The notes below the pieces were generated by a model. The model was not told the origin of the DNA, made no database searches, and worked only from the letters and a program-made list of their open reading frames with translations. Both the position numbers and the translations under genes were made by a program. A stretch of 61,860 nucleotides of DNA, taken from Actinomycetes bacterium (GTDB lineage: Bacteria; Actinomycetota; Coriobacteriia; Coriobacteriales; Eggerthellaceae). Position 1 is the stretch's first letter. The number at the start of each line of letters is the position of its first letter. Location: contig JAEWQO010000058.1 in the NCBI GenBank assembly GCA_023460315.1, positions 1 through 61,860 of the forward strand, read 5' to 3'. Shown one piece after another: positions 1-9,217 of this stretch.

Positions 1-346
1 GGCGGCCGGCCAGCGGCCCAACGGGCCATAGCCATACTAGATCAAAAGCTGGCTGGGCTGTTGACCAGCCGGGGCCGCCAAGCCCCTGGCTACGCTCGAT
101 ACGGGCTGATTTCTACTGTAATGGGGCATGACGGACATCCGAGATTTCCAGCATGACGGTCCATTGCCCTGCTCGTCGCGACTTCCCTGGCGAATGGAAT
201 TCCTCTCGGCTGGAGTTGCTCGTACCGGATGATCTTCGCTTGGCGTTTGCCTCTTCTTCCGAACCCCTAGCTTCGCCGGGCGATAGAGAAAGCATCAATA
301 AGAAGGCAGGAAGATCGGCCAATGGAGAAGGGGGGCGTGACCGGCC
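1..346. other. Gene-free left edge
   Basis: No supportable gene is seen here. A 65-codon open frame at 153-350 on the plus strand has no recognisable protein family and no convincing ribosome binding site. It ends across the start of the decayed NmrA-like gene. The first 90 bases are very G+C rich with short self-complementary GGCC stretches. Confidence 0.5.
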
Positions 347-574
347 ATGAAGCATCTTATGACGGGATCAGCGGGCGAGCTCGGAAAGCGTGCGCTGGCC
401 TATCTGGGCACCTAGGTGGACAAAAGGGACACGGTCGTCCTGGCGCGAGACGAAAGCGAAGGCAAGGCGCTGATCGGCGAGGGCTTTGAAGTGCGGATTG
501 CCGATTATTCCGATCCGGCTTCCTTGCGGGACGCGTTTGCGGCGGCGAAGTCGCTCATCGGGCGGCACAACTGA
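347..574 (+). pseudogene. Remnant of NmrA-family NAD(P)-binding oxidoreductase
   Basis: Reading from the ATG at 347 gives an N-terminal Rossmann-type fragment resembling the NmrA / NAD(P)H:quinone-oxidoreductase-like family. It opens with MKHLMTGSAGELGKRAL, continues with VVLARDESEGKAL and then GFEVRIADYSDPASLRDAF, which is the usual family order. An in-frame TAG interrupts it at 413-415, and the frame closes at 572-574 after about 75 codons, whereas the family is about 280 residues. The rest of the gene is not found downstream. The glycine-rich loop is also altered, with SAGELG where TGATG-x-G is expected. I infer a dead fragment left by deletion. The homology is from memory of the family and would need an alignment. 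Confidence 0.6.
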
Positions 575-1247
575 AGCAAGGCCGACGGGAGGACGCGGAA
601 GGGGCCGCGCCTGCTGTTGGGCGTTTTCTCGTGGCGGGGTCTTCCGACGCGCACGCGAGACGGAACAGCCTCACAGGACGTTTCCTACAGAAGGCGTGCC
701 TTTCCCTTCCCCTTCCCCTTCCCCTTCCCCGTTTTCAAAAGTGGACAGAATTTGCGTTTTGAAGGCGAATCCGCCTCCAGTTTCCACGTTTTGACAGAGG
801 CGCGGGGGCCGTATCGGCATAGGAGAGCGGCCTCCATTTTCATGAACGCCTTTGAACTGCGGGTTTGTGCTGGCTTTCCAAAAGAGGTCTCGTGCGTGAA
901 TGGATTTTGGTTCCAAGACGGGTTCCCAAACGAAATTTTTGTCCTTTTTTGCTTCCGACAGAGGGGAAGGCGTCGGCCGGTTGGCGAATCACGGATACGG
1001 CGGCAGCCAGATGAAGGGTTTTGGAGAAGATCGGGCGATTGTGCGCTCGATGTATGGTGTTGGTTGCCCAGAGGTGTTTTTCCCCGGACTGCCGTTAAAA
1101 TGGAATTCATCGTGTAATATGGAGATGATGCCGAATGAGGAACGGCTTTCTCTTGTCCATCGACACGGGGTCCCTCCCTTTCTGTTCCCTCCCCGTTTCA
1201 TGTGCTGGTGCGTAGGATGCGTCTTCCACTCACAGAAAGAACCGCCG
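575..1247. other. Gene-free stretch
   Basis: No coding region can be supported in these 673 bases. Several overlapping open frames exist on both strands but none has family resemblance. The frame that opens at 900 runs into the downstream hydrolase-like gene, whose real start is placed at 1248. A short TTCCCC tandem repeat lies at 701-730. Confidence 0.5.
701..730 (+). repeat. TTCCCC short tandem repeat
   Basis: One imperfect unit (TTTCCC) followed by four perfect tandem copies of the hexamer TTCCCC at 707-730, in the gene-free stretch. It is not inside a supported gene, so a phase-variation role is not indicated. Confidence 0.8.
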
Positions 1248-1859
1248 ATGGTACGTAAAATCAAAGATTCCATTCAATCGGTGCCAGGGTGCACGAAGGC
1301 GGTTCAGGAAGAACCGCGCGGGGAAGCCGACTATCGAATCTACATACTTTTGACCCGGTACACGGATACGCTTTCGAAGGCGGTATCGGGGTTTTCCCGC
1401 GGGTACTACTCGCATGCATCCATAGGATTCGAACCGTCATTCGACACCTTTTTCAGCTTCACCATGAAGGGGTTTCGCATAGAAACGCCTGCTAGAATAT
1501 GCAAGAGGAAGAAGAAAGAAATACCCTGCACCCTCTATTCCCTTCCCGTTCCCGAAGGCATATATCGATTCATGTATGATCATGTCGATAACTATCGGGT
1601 GAATTCCGGGAAATGGAAATTCAATTTGATAGGACTTGCATGCGGTATGATTCATCTGCCGTTCTTTCGAAGGGAGCACCATCGCTTCTGCTCTCAGTTC
1701 GTGGCGGAGGTGCTTGAGCTGGACACCACGATACGTTTCAAAAAACGAAGCTCGATCATGTTGCCCAAGGATTTTCTGAAGGTGCCTGAGTTGAACCTTG
1801 AGTTCAAAGGAACCTTGACCGGCCTCGCCGCATTGGGTTTCGCCCCTCAAGCGTCATAG
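1248..1859 (+). CDS. Permuted NlpC/P60-like (YiiX/YycO-type) protein
   Basis: 203 residues from the ATG at 1248, which follows an AGAAAGA element; the frame is open further upstream but that part has no family character. The protein looks like the circularly permuted papain-fold (NlpC/P60, YiiX-type) enzymes. A SHASIGFE segment places a candidate catalytic His at about residue 56, ahead of HHRFCSQFVAE with a candidate nucleophile Cys at about 148. This His-before-Cys order is the permuted arrangement. No signal peptide or membrane segment is seen, so it is probably cytoplasmic. Members act as peptidases, amidases or thioesterases on peptidoglycan or lipid-linked substrates; which applies here cannot be told. 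It appears to be transcribed alone, 130 bases before the next gene. Confidence 0.6.
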   Translation: MVRKIKDSIQSVPGCTKAVQEEPRGEADYRIYILLTRYTDTLSKAVSGFSRGYYSHASIGFEPSFDTFFSFTMKGFRIETPARICKRKKKEIPCTLYSLPVPEGIYRFMYDHVDNYRVNSGKWKFNLIGLACGMIHLPFFRREHHRFCSQFVAEVLELDTTIRFKKRSSIMLPKDFLKVPELNLEFKGTLTGLAALGFAPQAS

Positions 1860-1989
1860 GCAGTCTGAAGAGAAAAGACGTCGGGCAGGCGCACCATGTC
1901 GAGCCAATGCCCAAGAAATGGAATTTGAAGATGCACGTTCTCTGCCGCGATGCTAGCCTCTGCCGTACTCCCTGTGAGGGTGGTCGTTC

Positions 1990-2991
1990 GTGCGGGTGAC
2001 GATTGGCATGATCAACAAGGAACTGAGAGTCAGGGGAATCCTGATCCGCGCCATGCTGCGGTTCAGAAACGAGAAGTCATTCGTTTTTGCCAACACCTTG
2101 CTGCGCAAGTTTCTCCACTGGAAGTTTCCCTCCGACATGAACGCCGAGGAAAGATTCATACCGCGTCAAGACGGCGGACTGCTTCGCATCGTCGTCTGCC
2201 GTCCGGCGGATGAGGCCGAGGCGGTGACCGGGGTGCTCTGGCTGCACGGCGGTGGCTATGCGTTCGGTCGGCCTGAACAGGAATTGCATTACGCACGGGA
2301 GATAATGGGCGCCGCACCGGCGGTAATCGTCATACCCGATTACCGCCTGTCGGTGCAAGCCCCTTATCCGGCTGCGCTCGAGGACGCCTACACCGCCTTG
2401 CTATGGCTGAAAGAGCATGCTGCCGAACTGGGGGTCAATGCAGATCAGATATTCGTCGCGGGCGAGAGCGCCGGAGGCGGGTTGACGGCATGTCTCACTG
2501 CCTATGCGCGAGACAAGGGTGAAGTGGCGATTGCGTTTCAAATGCCGCTGTATCCGATGCTCGACGACCGCATGAACACGCCATCGGCGGTGGACAACAA
2601 TGCTCCGATGTGGGATTCCCATTCGAACAGGATATGCTGGAAGATGTATCTCCGAGACCTGTATGGCACTGACCAGGTTCCGCCCTATGCTGCACCGGCA
2701 CGGTTGAAGGATTATTCCGGTCTTCCACCAACCTACACTTTCGTCGGCGACATCGAACCCTTCCGGGATGAGACGGTTGCCTATGTCGAAGAGCTCAAAC
2801 AAGCGGGCGTCCCTGCCGGCGTGGACGTGTTTCAGGGCTGTTATCATGCGTTTGACATGATTGGAGCGGACAAGCAGATCGGGAAAGCGGCGACACGAGC
2901 CTGGGTCAGACAGTTTAAATTCGCCGCTGAAAACTATTACGCGAAAAACCACACGGCAGAGAACGGAGACGTCCCTCCCAATCTCTCATGA
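1990..2991 (+). CDS. Alpha/beta hydrolase, HSL (hormone-sensitive lipase-like) family
   Basis: 333 residues from a GTG at 1990, preceded by GAGGG at 1976-1980; an ATG at 2008 is an alternative start without a good ribosome binding site. The oxyanion-hole motif HGGG is at about residues 86-89 and the nucleophile elbow GESAGG is at about 158-163, with Ser160 as nucleophile. The acid appears to be the Asp in GDIEPFRDE, and the base the His in GCYHAFD near residue 291. These are the hallmarks of the alpha/beta hydrolase-3 / hormone-sensitive-lipase-like carboxylesterases. There is no signal peptide, so it is probably a cytoplasmic esterase of small acyl esters. The gene stands alone and converges on the sugar dehydrogenase gene 27 bases downstream. 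Confidence 0.85.
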   Translation: MRVTIGMINKELRVRGILIRAMLRFRNEKSFVFANTLLRKFLHWKFPSDMNAEERFIPRQDGGLLRIVVCRPADEAEAVTGVLWLHGGGYAFGRPEQELHYAREIMGAAPAVIVIPDYRLSVQAPYPAALEDAYTALLWLKEHAAELGVNADQIFVAGESAGGGLTACLTAYARDKGEVAIAFQMPLYPMLDDRMNTPSAVDNNAPMWDSHSNRICWKMYLRDLYGTDQVPPYAAPARLKDYSGLPPTYTFVGDIEPFRDETVAYVEELKQAGVPAGVDVFQGCYHAFDMIGADKQIGKAATRAWVRQFKFAAENYYAKNHTAENGDVPPNLS

Positions 2992-3018
2992 TTCAAATCC
3001 ATTGTGCTGGTCGGATGG

Positions 3019-4155
3019 TCATTCCACAGGGCTGAGGCCAATCGAATAGAGCGTGTCTCCCTGAGCGGTGGGGGTGCCTCGCCCGTCGGTGTTGTTGGTG
3101 ATGAACCAGAGAGATCCGCTGGGCCCGGCAGCGACGTCGCGAATGCGGCCGTATTTGCCGCTCAGCCATGCCTCGGTCACGGCTTCCTGCCGATCCACGT
3201 CGATGGTCCAGATGCATTCTCCTCGCAGAGATGCCATGAACAGCGTGTTTCCAATGGCAACCAGTCCGCTGGGACTCGCCTCGGCGGTCGTCCACTGGGC
3301 GAGGGGATCCTGAAAGCGGCTATCCCCTGCAATGCCCTCGGTCTGCGGCCAGCCATAGTTGGCGCCTGCCTGGATGAGGTTGAGCTCGTCCCAGGTGTTC
3401 TGTCCGAACTCGCTTGCCCACATGCGCCCATCGGAAGTCCAGGCAATTCCTTGAGGATTACGGTGTCCGAGAGTGTACACGGCAGAACCGGGGATGGGAT
3501 TGTTGGCGGGTATCGATCCATCGGCGTTGATGCGCAGGATCTTTCCACCCAACGAATCGGGGTTTTGCGCGTTTCCTGCGGCGCCCGCATCTCCGGCGGT
3601 GATGTACAGAGCCCCGTCGGGACCGAAGGCGATGCGTCCCCCGTTGTGGATAGACGCCTTGGGGATACCGGTTAGGAGGGGCTCGGCTTCCCCGAGTGTC
3701 CGAGCTCCCCTTTCTCCCAGAAGGGACATCCTCACAACCCGATTGTCGGTTGCTGCGGTGAAATACGCGTAGAGCACATCGGGAGTTTCCGGGTCGACGG
3801 CGATGCCGAGAAGTCCTCCCTCGCCGCCGGGCACCACTCCGGAGACGGTGCCTGCCTCCCGCATCGATCCGTCGACGTCGAGTTCGATGATCGATCCCGT
3901 GTCCCGTTGGCTTATGAGGGTCGACCCATCATCCAACCGCAGGATCGACCAAGGAGCGTCCAAGCCAGAGGCCAGCGCTTCCGGCGTGCCTGTGGGACGG
4001 TAGAGGGCTGTGCCCGATGACGGGGGTGAGGGCACGTCAGCAGATGGGGGTGCCTCGGTCGAACCTGGGTTGGGAGACCCTTCGTGGACGCAGCCGGTCG
4101 ATAGGAGCAGCGTCATGCTGAAAGCCGCCGTCCATCCCATGATTGCCCTTTTCAT
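3019..4155 (-). CDS. PQQ-type soluble aldose dehydrogenase-like lipoprotein
   Basis: 378 residues from the ATG at 4155, which follows AAAGGGGTGA; the frame is open 22 codons further but those lack a signal. Residues 1-22 form a lipoprotein signal peptide ending in a lipobox (LLSTGC, Cys22), so it should be anchored on the outside of the membrane. The body is a beta-propeller of the glucose/sorbosone dehydrogenase (Asd/YliI) family, with the diagnostic block HNGGRIAFGPDG near residue 170, then LYITAGDAG, GHRNPQG and ANYGWP. Family members oxidise aldose sugars using PQQ. No PQQ biosynthesis gene is in the window, so cofactor supply is open. A low-complexity Pro/Ser linker follows the lipid anchor. 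Confidence 0.85.
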   Translation of the reverse strand: MKRAIMGWTAAFSMTLLLSTGCVHEGSPNPGSTEAPPSADVPSPPSSGTALYRPTGTPEALASGLDAPWSILRLDDGSTLISQRDTGSIIELDVDGSMREAGTVSGVVPGGEGGLLGIAVDPETPDVLYAYFTAATDNRVVRMSLLGERGARTLGEAEPLLTGIPKASIHNGGRIAFGPDGALYITAGDAGAAGNAQNPDSLGGKILRINADGSIPANNPIPGSAVYTLGHRNPQGIAWTSDGRMWASEFGQNTWDELNLIQAGANYGWPQTEGIAGDSRFQDPLAQWTTAEASPSGLVAIGNTLFMASLRGECIWTIDVDRQEAVTEAWLSGKYGRIRDVAAGPSGSLWFITNNTDGRGTPTAQGDTLYSIGLSPVE

Positions 4156-4352
4156 GGCATTCACCCCTTTTCGTCTCCAGTGAAGCGCCCAGTGTAATCG
4201 GTCAAAGAGGAACAGTCTCAACGGATCGACAACCGCTCGTCAACAATCGTCCCAGACGGCCTCATGGGAGGTACGCTGCGCAATGACCGTTTTTTCGCGT
4301 CTTTGTCAGGAAGCGGTGGGCACCATGCGATGGCGGAAGGTGGGCGAATGCG

Positions 4353-5345
4353 ATGTCTCGTGACGGGTCTGAAGAAAAACGCAAGGTGAGACGCTCGTCG
4401 AAGGCGGGTGCTCGCGCAAAATCCGATGATCGGGAGAAGGCGGCCGCGGTCGAAATAGGCGGCATATCCTTGACCACTCCCGAAAAACCTCTTTTTCCTG
4501 CTTCTGATTTTACCAAAAGAGACCTCGCCATCTACTACGACGAGGTTGCCGATGCCATGCTGCCGTTCGTAGGAGAGCGTCCGCTCACGCTCATACGATG
4601 TCCGGAGGGAGAGGGGTCGGACTGTTTCTATCAGCGGCATCCTGGTTTTGGGATACCGCGGGCCATAGAATCCCATACTCATGTGCTCGGTGATGGTGAT
4701 GAGAAGGAATGGTTGATGGTCGATTCGAGGGAGGGGGTCGTGGCGCTTGCTCAGATCGGGGCGGTGGAAGCCCATACGTGGCTTTCCCGTGTAGACGACC
4801 TCACGCGTCCCGACCAGATGGTCTTCGACCTTGACCCCGGCCCGGGCGTCACCTGGCTCCAGCTCCGTGCGGCCACCCTTTCTATAGCCGACCAGCTCGA
4901 GGGGCTCGGTTTTCCCCCTTATCTCAAGTTCACTGGCGGGAAGGGGTTCCACGTCGTCGTTCCCGTGAGTCCGGGTTGGGAGTTTCCACGGGTTCGCGCA
5001 CTGGCCCGATGCTTTGCCGAGCGTGTCGCAGATAGCTATCCGGACACGTTTACCAGCAAGATGGCAAAAAACGTCCGAGGGGGCCGTGTCTTCATCGATT
5101 ATCTGCGCAATTCCGAAGGGGCGAGTGCGGTGGCTCCCTATTCGACGCGCAACCGTCCCGGGCCTTCATGCGCGGTCCCACTCGATTGGGATGAACTTAC
5201 CGAGACGCTTGTCACCAGCGACTTCACACCGGCGACCGTATCGGCACGCGTGGCGGCCCACATCGACCCCTGGTCCGATTTCTTCGACAACTCCGTCGAC
5301 ACGCATGTGTTGAGCGCTGCCGAAGAAGCGTTGGCTTGCCGGTAG
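4353..5345 (+). CDS. Stand-alone LigD-type polymerase/primase domain protein
   Basis: 330 residues. Residues 1-30 are Arg/Lys-rich. The rest matches the polymerase domain of bacterial NHEJ ligase D, an archaeo-eukaryotic-primase fold. The metal site is MVFDLDPGPG (Asp159 and Asp161), with a third Asp in RVFIDYLRN at about 249. The nucleotide-binding block is TGGKGFH at 194-200, and the C-terminal block reads APYSTRNRPG. The ligase and phosphoesterase domains of full LigD are absent, as in actinobacterial Prim-Pol/LigD2-like proteins. Such enzymes add ribonucleotides or deoxynucleotides and fill gaps at broken or gapped ends. No Ku gene or ATP ligase is in the window. It is divergent from the sugar dehydrogenase and converges on the flavoprotein gene. 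Confidence 0.9.
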   Translation: MSRDGSEEKRKVRRSSKAGARAKSDDREKAAAVEIGGISLTTPEKPLFPASDFTKRDLAIYYDEVADAMLPFVGERPLTLIRCPEGEGSDCFYQRHPGFGIPRAIESHTHVLGDGDEKEWLMVDSREGVVALAQIGAVEAHTWLSRVDDLTRPDQMVFDLDPGPGVTWLQLRAATLSIADQLEGLGFPPYLKFTGGKGFHVVVPVSPGWEFPRVRALARCFAERVADSYPDTFTSKMAKNVRGGRVFIDYLRNSEGASAVAPYSTRNRPGPSCAVPLDWDELTETLVTSDFTPATVSARVAAHIDPWSDFFDNSVDTHVLSAAEEALACR

Positions 5346-5380
5346 GGCCGGCCGGCCCTCGGGGGTTCGGAAAAAACCGA

Positions 5381-5417
5381 ATGGGTCGGCACCGGAAGAG
5401 TTCCGGTGCCGACCCAT
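5381..5417. terminator. Hairpin terminator between convergent genes
   Basis: A perfect 16-bp stem (arms 5381-5396 and 5402-5417) closes a 5-base loop between the convergent LigD-domain and flavoprotein genes. On the minus strand the stem is followed after a few bases by a T6 run (plus-strand A6 at 5371-5376). It is therefore a good intrinsic terminator for the flavoprotein gene and may also serve the plus strand. Confidence 0.8.
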
Positions 5418-5476
5418 CCATGCCATTTTGACCTTATTGTTCGGCATTCGGCCTTTGGAGGTGGTTTAGGTTTCCT

Positions 5477-7123
5477 CTATGCCTCGTTCAAGGCGCTGCG
5501 TGCGGAGATGCGCCCGAATATCATGCACTCGGCAACATTGCCGCCTCCCTGGTAAACGCCGCTCCATATGGATCCGAATTCACCTGAGGAATACAGGCCC
5601 GGAATTGGATTGCCGTCGGGATCCATGATCTCGCCCTTGCTGCTGCGGACCGGTCCGCCATCGGTGTTCAGGAATGCAGGGATGCACATCTGAGCGTAGA
5701 ATGGCGCCTTTGCCACCGGCTCCATGTACTTTGCCGGGCGATGGAAAAAGATGTCATTGCCCTTCTCGCAGCACTCGTTCCATTGGTCCACGGTGGTGGT
5801 GAGCTCATCTGCCGGCATGCCCGTCAACGCCGCCAACTCCGCGATGGTGTCGGCCTTGTATACATATTTGTCGGCGACAGGGTCGCTTGATTCCGGAACC
5901 GCTCCCGCCTCGAGGCCGTCCTGATCAAATATAAACCATGCCTTGGAGGGTTGGTTCAGATGAGGCCACTCGCCGCCAATCTGCATGTGCCCATGGCGGG
6001 ATCCGACATTTATTGAAGGATCGCTGTTCCATGCAATGCCGTCGCTCTTATTGGAATAGCTGTCCCAATCCATGTAATAACGGCGCCCGTTGACCGCCAC
6101 CGTGATTCCATATTGCTTGGGAGTCGGGCTGATGATTTGATTGTTGGTGTATTTCGTGTTCGCCAGGTCACGGCCGGACATCCAGAATCCCGCACAATGG
6201 TCCATGTGCCAGAAGTCGGCGCCGATCTTCATGCAGGCACGATGCCCATCGCCGGTGTTCGAGATGCCGGCGGCAGGACGGGCGGCGCCCTGGCCAATGA
6301 AATTTTCCATCATGGTCGGGTCGCTCTCGAATCCGCCGGTGCACATGATGACGCCAAGATTCGCCTTGATGTTCTTCTTGCCGATGACCGCACCCAGAAC
6401 ACGCTTGCTTTCCTGGTCCTGGATCAGCTCGGTCAGAGCTGCGCCAACACGATAGGTGATGATGTCGGAATGTTCGTCAACAGCGCTTTTCAGAAGTTCG
6501 GTGATATGCTTTGCGCCTTCGATCTTGACGTCCTTCGCTACGCCGATAGTGAACTTGCCAAGGGAATAGCAGTGTTCAAGTTCGGGCCACTCGGGAGTGT
6601 TGCCCAGCTCGCCAGGCGCGACGGGGTCGATGATGGAAGCCTCCTCTTTCACGCCACCCAGAGTATCAAAGATCCAGGAGTAGTTTTCGACCGCGCCCTC
6701 GGCATAGGCTTTCAGCACGTCATCGGGAGTCGTGGTGTGTTCGCCCGCCATTTCCTTCATGTATTGATAGAAAGCTTCCGAGTCCTGCGCCCACACAATG
6801 GTTCCCTTGCAATAGGGGCTATTGCCATTGGGGCCGGTATCGCCCTTTTCGGCAAGCAGGCATGTCTTCCCCGATCCCTCGAGCGCCACCGTGATGGCAG
6901 AGGCCATGCCCGCGACACCGGCGCCGATCACCACGACGTCGTACTCTTCATCCCACGCGGTGTCAGCACCCTTGGCCGCAGATTCGCTGCCGGCGCTTGA
7001 GCTTTTGGGAGCACATGACGCCAGGCCGAACGCTGCCGCGCTTGCCAGAGCGACGCCGGCCGATTTGACGAAGGTCCGGCGAGATGGCGATGGACCCTTG
7101 TCCTTGATGCTTGAATTACTCAT
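5477..7123 (-). CDS. Tat-exported FAD-dependent reductase (fumarate/urocanate reductase-like)
   Basis: 548 residues from the ATG at 7123, which sits behind GGAGGG; the frame is open 10 codons more. The N terminus has a twin-arginine signal (SRRTFVK, Arg15-16) and a hydrophobic stretch ending LASC, so it could also be lipid-modified. The FAD dinucleotide fold begins with VVVIGAGVAG at 63-72. The C terminus has the usual fumarate-reductase-flavoprotein block GLYSSGEFGS and a closing GGGNVAECMIFGRISA. This is the FAD domain of flavocytochrome-c-type reductases without a fused FMN or haem domain, so electrons must come from a separate carrier. Such enzymes in Eggerthellaceae reduce enoates, catechols or other acceptors; the substrate cannot be read from sequence. 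It is divergent from its probable regulator, a membrane LuxR protein. Confidence 0.85.
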   Translation of the reverse strand: MSNSSIKDKGPSPSRRTFVKSAGVALASAAAFGLASCAPKSSSAGSESAAKGADTAWDEEYDVVVIGAGVAGMASAITVALEGSGKTCLLAEKGDTGPNGNSPYCKGTIVWAQDSEAFYQYMKEMAGEHTTTPDDVLKAYAEGAVENYSWIFDTLGGVKEEASIIDPVAPGELGNTPEWPELEHCYSLGKFTIGVAKDVKIEGAKHITELLKSAVDEHSDIITYRVGAALTELIQDQESKRVLGAVIGKKNIKANLGVIMCTGGFESDPTMMENFIGQGAARPAAGISNTGDGHRACMKIGADFWHMDHCAGFWMSGRDLANTKYTNNQIISPTPKQYGITVAVNGRRYYMDWDSYSNKSDGIAWNSDPSINVGSRHGHMQIGGEWPHLNQPSKAWFIFDQDGLEAGAVPESSDPVADKYVYKADTIAELAALTGMPADELTTTVDQWNECCEKGNDIFFHRPAKYMEPVAKAPFYAQMCIPAFLNTDGGPVRSSKGEIMDPDGNPIPGLYSSGEFGSIWSGVYQGGGNVAECMIFGRISARSALNEA

Positions 7124-7362
7124 TTTCTTTTCCCTCCATTCCACGGTTACCATAACCGCTGTCGACTATGAACATAGCGGCGAGAGGGGGGTCCGCACAT
7201 CCCTAAACCGAGGAATCCTGACCCCGCAAAATTGGGGGTATTGCGTCGATGGAAACGGCAAGAGGTTTTCCGAACAGGCAAATAAAGACTACGTTGTACC
7301 AAAGACCCCGTGCCTATAGTAGAATGCCAAGAAGGAAAACGTTTAAAGGGGTGTTTCGGTGC

Positions 7363-8880
7363 ATGTCCGACAGAGAGGCTGAGAACGCGACGCGCCGCAC
7401 GTCCTTGGTTCAATGCTTGAATCTTGATTTCCCCTTTTCTCCCAGCTTTCTCTGCACGGGCGTCATCCTCATATGGATCCAATGCATTCTCTATGCGCGA
7501 TACATCCATGTCGACGGCGGCACCACCACCATTGCCATCAATTTTTCCCGGTGCGCCTTCATCGTCATCGCTTGCGCCATAGCGCTGTATCGGGGCTTCT
7601 CTCCCAAAGCGCAGCAGTATCTTGGGCAGATATCAATAGGACTGATGACGGTTGCCAGCTTCATGCTTTTCCTGCAATCCACGGAACCGAATATGAACCT
7701 CACCTTGCTGGCGAGCATATTTGCAGGAGCCGGGCTCGCCTGGGGCGGTGGGCAATGCATCAATCTCTATGTCAGACTCGGTATGCGGGAAGCGGTTCTA
7801 TACACGTTTCTTTCCATGGCATTCTCGGCTCTCATAGGGATAGCCATCGCTTTCGTCCCTGAATACATCGCGTATTTTATCAGCATGTTGCTTCCCGTGA
7901 CGGCGCTCATCATGTATGACCGGGCAACCAAGAACCTGAACGCCCGCGACGCTGTCCGTGGCTCGTCTCACACTCCGCAGGCAGATGATCTCTACGGAAA
8001 AGAGCCCCGCTCGACATGGATACGCCTCGCCTTTGGCATTGCCTTGTTCAGTTTCGTCCTTGGCGCTTCGAGAGGGTTCCCCTATGGGTCATCGATCGAA
8101 TTGCCGCCCGTCTTTCAGATCGTCCAATTTCTGGGAGTGATCGCCGCCTGCCTGTTCCTCATCCGACACGTGCTTATCGAGCAAAGGGGACTTCGGTTCT
8201 CCATGTTGTGGCAAACGCAATTGTTCGCGTTGTCCCTGGGCGTCATTCTGTTGGCGACGTTCGATGATTTCGCCATATCGCTTGGTGCGACGCTCATCGC
8301 GATCACCAATCTCTTCCAGGTCGCCTTTCTCTGGTTTCTCTCCTATGATTTCGCTCGTCACCGCAAGCTGCCCTCATACATCATCTTGGGAGCCTTCTGG
8401 TTTCTGCATCTGTTCTTTCGAGAGACCGGGCGGCTCACCATGCTAAGCCTGGGCCCTTCGCAGTCCATCGGCGCAACGGTGCTGGTGGCTATCATGATCT
8501 GCCTTCTGGCCACAAGCATGGGTTTTTTGCTCACCGACGATATTCCCCGCATCCGTCCCCTGTTCTCGGATCTTGAGCCCAGAGGGACAAAGCGCGCTGA
8601 GACGATTGAGAAAAATTCGGCGCGCATGCTGGATGAAGCTGCGGTCGAGGAAGAGAAGCAACAGGTGATCGTCACCTATTTGAAGGCAAAGTTTCACCTC
8701 ACCCAGAGAGAGGCTGAGATATCTGTCCTCCTTTCGCAGGGAAGGAGCACTACCTACATCGCGGCCACGCTCTTCCTCTCTGACAACACCGTGCGCAGCT
8801 ATGTGAAAAACATCTATGCCAAGATGGACATTCATAGCAAGCAGGATTTCATCGATTACATGCGATCGCAAAAATTCTGA
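7363..8880 (+). CDS. Polytopic-membrane LuxR-type regulator
   Basis: 505 residues from the ATG at 7363 (AAAGGGG lies upstream); ATGs at 7249 and 7324 are in frame but lack support. Roughly residues 30-410 are a series of hydrophobic segments, apparently ten to twelve membrane spans in two halves. The last 65 residues are a LuxR/GerE helix-turn-helix containing LTQREAEISVLLSQG and NTVRSYVKNIYAKMDIHSKQ. This architecture is characteristic of Eggerthellaceae, where such regulators sit next to the reductase they control. Here it is divergent from the Tat flavoprotein gene across 239 bases. I infer that it senses a substrate from the membrane and activates the flavoprotein gene. Confidence 0.85.
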   Translation: MSDREAENATRRTSLVQCLNLDFPFSPSFLCTGVILIWIQCILYARYIHVDGGTTTIAINFSRCAFIVIACAIALYRGFSPKAQQYLGQISIGLMTVASFMLFLQSTEPNMNLTLLASIFAGAGLAWGGGQCINLYVRLGMREAVLYTFLSMAFSALIGIAIAFVPEYIAYFISMLLPVTALIMYDRATKNLNARDAVRGSSHTPQADDLYGKEPRSTWIRLAFGIALFSFVLGASRGFPYGSSIELPPVFQIVQFLGVIAACLFLIRHVLIEQRGLRFSMLWQTQLFALSLGVILLATFDDFAISLGATLIAITNLFQVAFLWFLSYDFARHRKLPSYIILGAFWFLHLFFRETGRLTMLSLGPSQSIGATVLVAIMICLLATSMGFLLTDDIPRIRPLFSDLEPRGTKRAETIEKNSARMLDEAAVEEEKQQVIVTYLKAKFHLTQREAEISVLLSQGRSTTYIAATLFLSDNTVRSYVKNIYAKMDIHSKQDFIDYMRSQKF

Positions 8881-9217
8881 TGCATGGATTTCATCATGTC
8901 CTGAACTGACTTTTAAGTATGGCGTATCACGGCCGCGGACCATGCCTTTCAGCCTCGCAGGCTGGTTGAAGGGGTTTGTCGCTGGCGGGAATGCAGCGGG
9001 ATCGTTTCCTGTTTTGCGTCAATGGCGCTTCGGCGGCATCGAGGAAAGCGGTGCGGCAGGATTCAGCTTGCGTGCCCGCTCTTTGAAGGTGGGCGCCATT
9101 TCCTCTCGGCAGCCCCTCGGCCTTTCGCCTTTCGCCTTGCGCCAACACCCGCGACCCAGGGAGTCCGTGACGATCGCCTCTAACGCAGCAGGTAACGGAG
9201 GCAATGCTCGCATCCCC
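8881..9217. other. Gene-free stretch
   Basis: Convergent intergenic region of 337 bases between the LuxR regulator and an alpha/beta hydrolase. No gene, RNA or clear terminator hairpin was recognised. Confidence 0.5.

Noticed and set aside
701..730. Possible CRISPR or phase-variable repeat
   Set aside because: The units are 6-base tandem copies without spacers and lie outside any gene.
741..800. Similarity of GTGGACA-containing sequence to the repeat at 55441
   Set aside because: Only about seven bases are shared; too short to claim a repeat family.
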